A stretch of DNA of 46,803 bases from Alphaproteobacteria bacterium. GTDB taxonomy: Bacteria; Pseudomonadota; Alphaproteobacteria; ATCC43930; CGMCC-115725. This document shows positions 46,591 through 46,803 of the stretch, piece by piece. The stretch lies in the NCBI GenBank assembly GCA_030041385.1, contig JASHNY010000225.1:1-46803 (forward strand). The letters run 5' to 3'. Each line of letters starts with the position of its first letter. Position 1 is the first letter of the stretch. Position numbers and translations under genes: made by a program. The notes beneath the pieces were generated by a model. The model was not told the origin of the DNA and ran no database searches. It was given only the letters and a program-made list of their open reading frames with translations.

Positions 46591-46803
46591 ATGGTTGCCC
46601 TGCCGCTCCGCGACGCAGAAACCGCAATGCCGGGTCCGGCGGCGCGGCCGGCGCTGGCGTGGGTATTGCACGACGGCAAGGCCGGCATGCGCAGCCAGGC
46701 GCTGGGGCTGGCCGAGGCCGCCGGCTTTCCGTTCGTCGAAAAGGTGCTCGCGATTCGCCGGCCCTGGGCCTGGCTGCCGCCGCGCCTGTGGCTGGCGCCG
46801 CTG
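46591..46803 (+). CDS. Mitochondrial fission ELM1-like family protein, 3' end outside the window
   Basis: Only the first 71 codons are present. The translation MVALPLRDAETAMPGPAARP leads into ALAWVLHDGKAGMRSQALGL and AEAAGFPFVEKVLAIRRPWA. The 'W-V-L-H-D-G-K-A-G-x-x-x-Q-A-L-G-L-A-E-A' pattern is the start of the ELM1-like family, which in bacteria resembles a GT-B type glycosyltransferase fold and has no proven role. AAGGAGG at 46581-46587 supports the ATG at 46591; Met at 46630 is an alternative. The gene is divergent from the Lrp-family regulator and runs off the window end. Confidence 0.8.
   Translation, partial: MVALPLRDAETAMPGPAARPALAWVLHDGKAGMRSQALGLAEAAGFPFVEKVLAIRRPWAWLPPRLWLAPL

Overview
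The window is high-GC chromosomal DNA from an alphaproteobacterium, probably of Rhodospirillales type. The reasons are the strong G/C third-position bias, the yqeY-dnaG-rpoD cluster with a primary sigma factor that has a long acidic spacer, the carA-carB-greA order, fabI next to aroC, and several families of short intergenic palindromes usual in such genomes. The assignment rests on gene content and protein style only. There is no prophage, integron, CRISPR array, rRNA or tRNA gene that I can see. Nearly all of it reads as vertically inherited chromosome.

Layout. 1-6040: a filament module, with a glycosyltransferase (cut by the window start), flagellin, filament cap fliD, export chaperone fliS and the anti-sigma factor flgM, all on the plus strand. 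6081-11916: a regulatory and accessory stretch with a small minus-strand gene, a double-HTH XRE/S24-like regulator, a large hybrid-kinase-like protein that has lost most of its phosphotransfer residues, and a minus-strand TPR protein made of seven 47-residue units. 12072-14735: clpB. 14828-17473 (minus): a ketopantoate-reductase-like gene, a quinone-oxidoreductase-like gene and a peroxiredoxin. 17654-24462: an MmgE/PrpD protein, a three-PAS sensor kinase with a single-domain response regulator, msrA and a luciferase-like monooxygenase. 24578-32295: a metabolic accessory region with CYTH-CHAD, dienelactone hydrolase, a long amidase, a lone galactose-binding-like protein, two tandem Lin0512 genes, a CMD/AhpD-like protein and a nitroreductase. 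32483-46803: a housekeeping region with fabI, aroC, a NIPSNAP protein, rpoD, dnaG, yqeY, carA, carB, greA, an Lrp/AsnC regulator and the start of an ELM1-like gene.

How genes work together. fliC-fliD-fliS-flgM makes, chaperones, caps and times the flagellar filament, and the upstream glycosyltransferase may decorate it. yqeY-dnaG-rpoD is the macromolecular-synthesis cluster. carA-carB makes carbamoyl phosphate. The kinase and regulator at 18961-22474 form an obvious two-component pair with no output domain.

The most notable points are the hybrid kinase with degenerate active sites (7789-10074), a CYTH-CHAD gene whose only well-placed start codon is ATC (26129-26131), a stable hairpin lying where the carB ribosome-binding site should be, and a tandem array of long palindromes bounded by 113-bp direct repeats upstream of aroC. 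I found no convincing wholly new multi-gene system. All similarity statements come from motif recognition, not from database searches.
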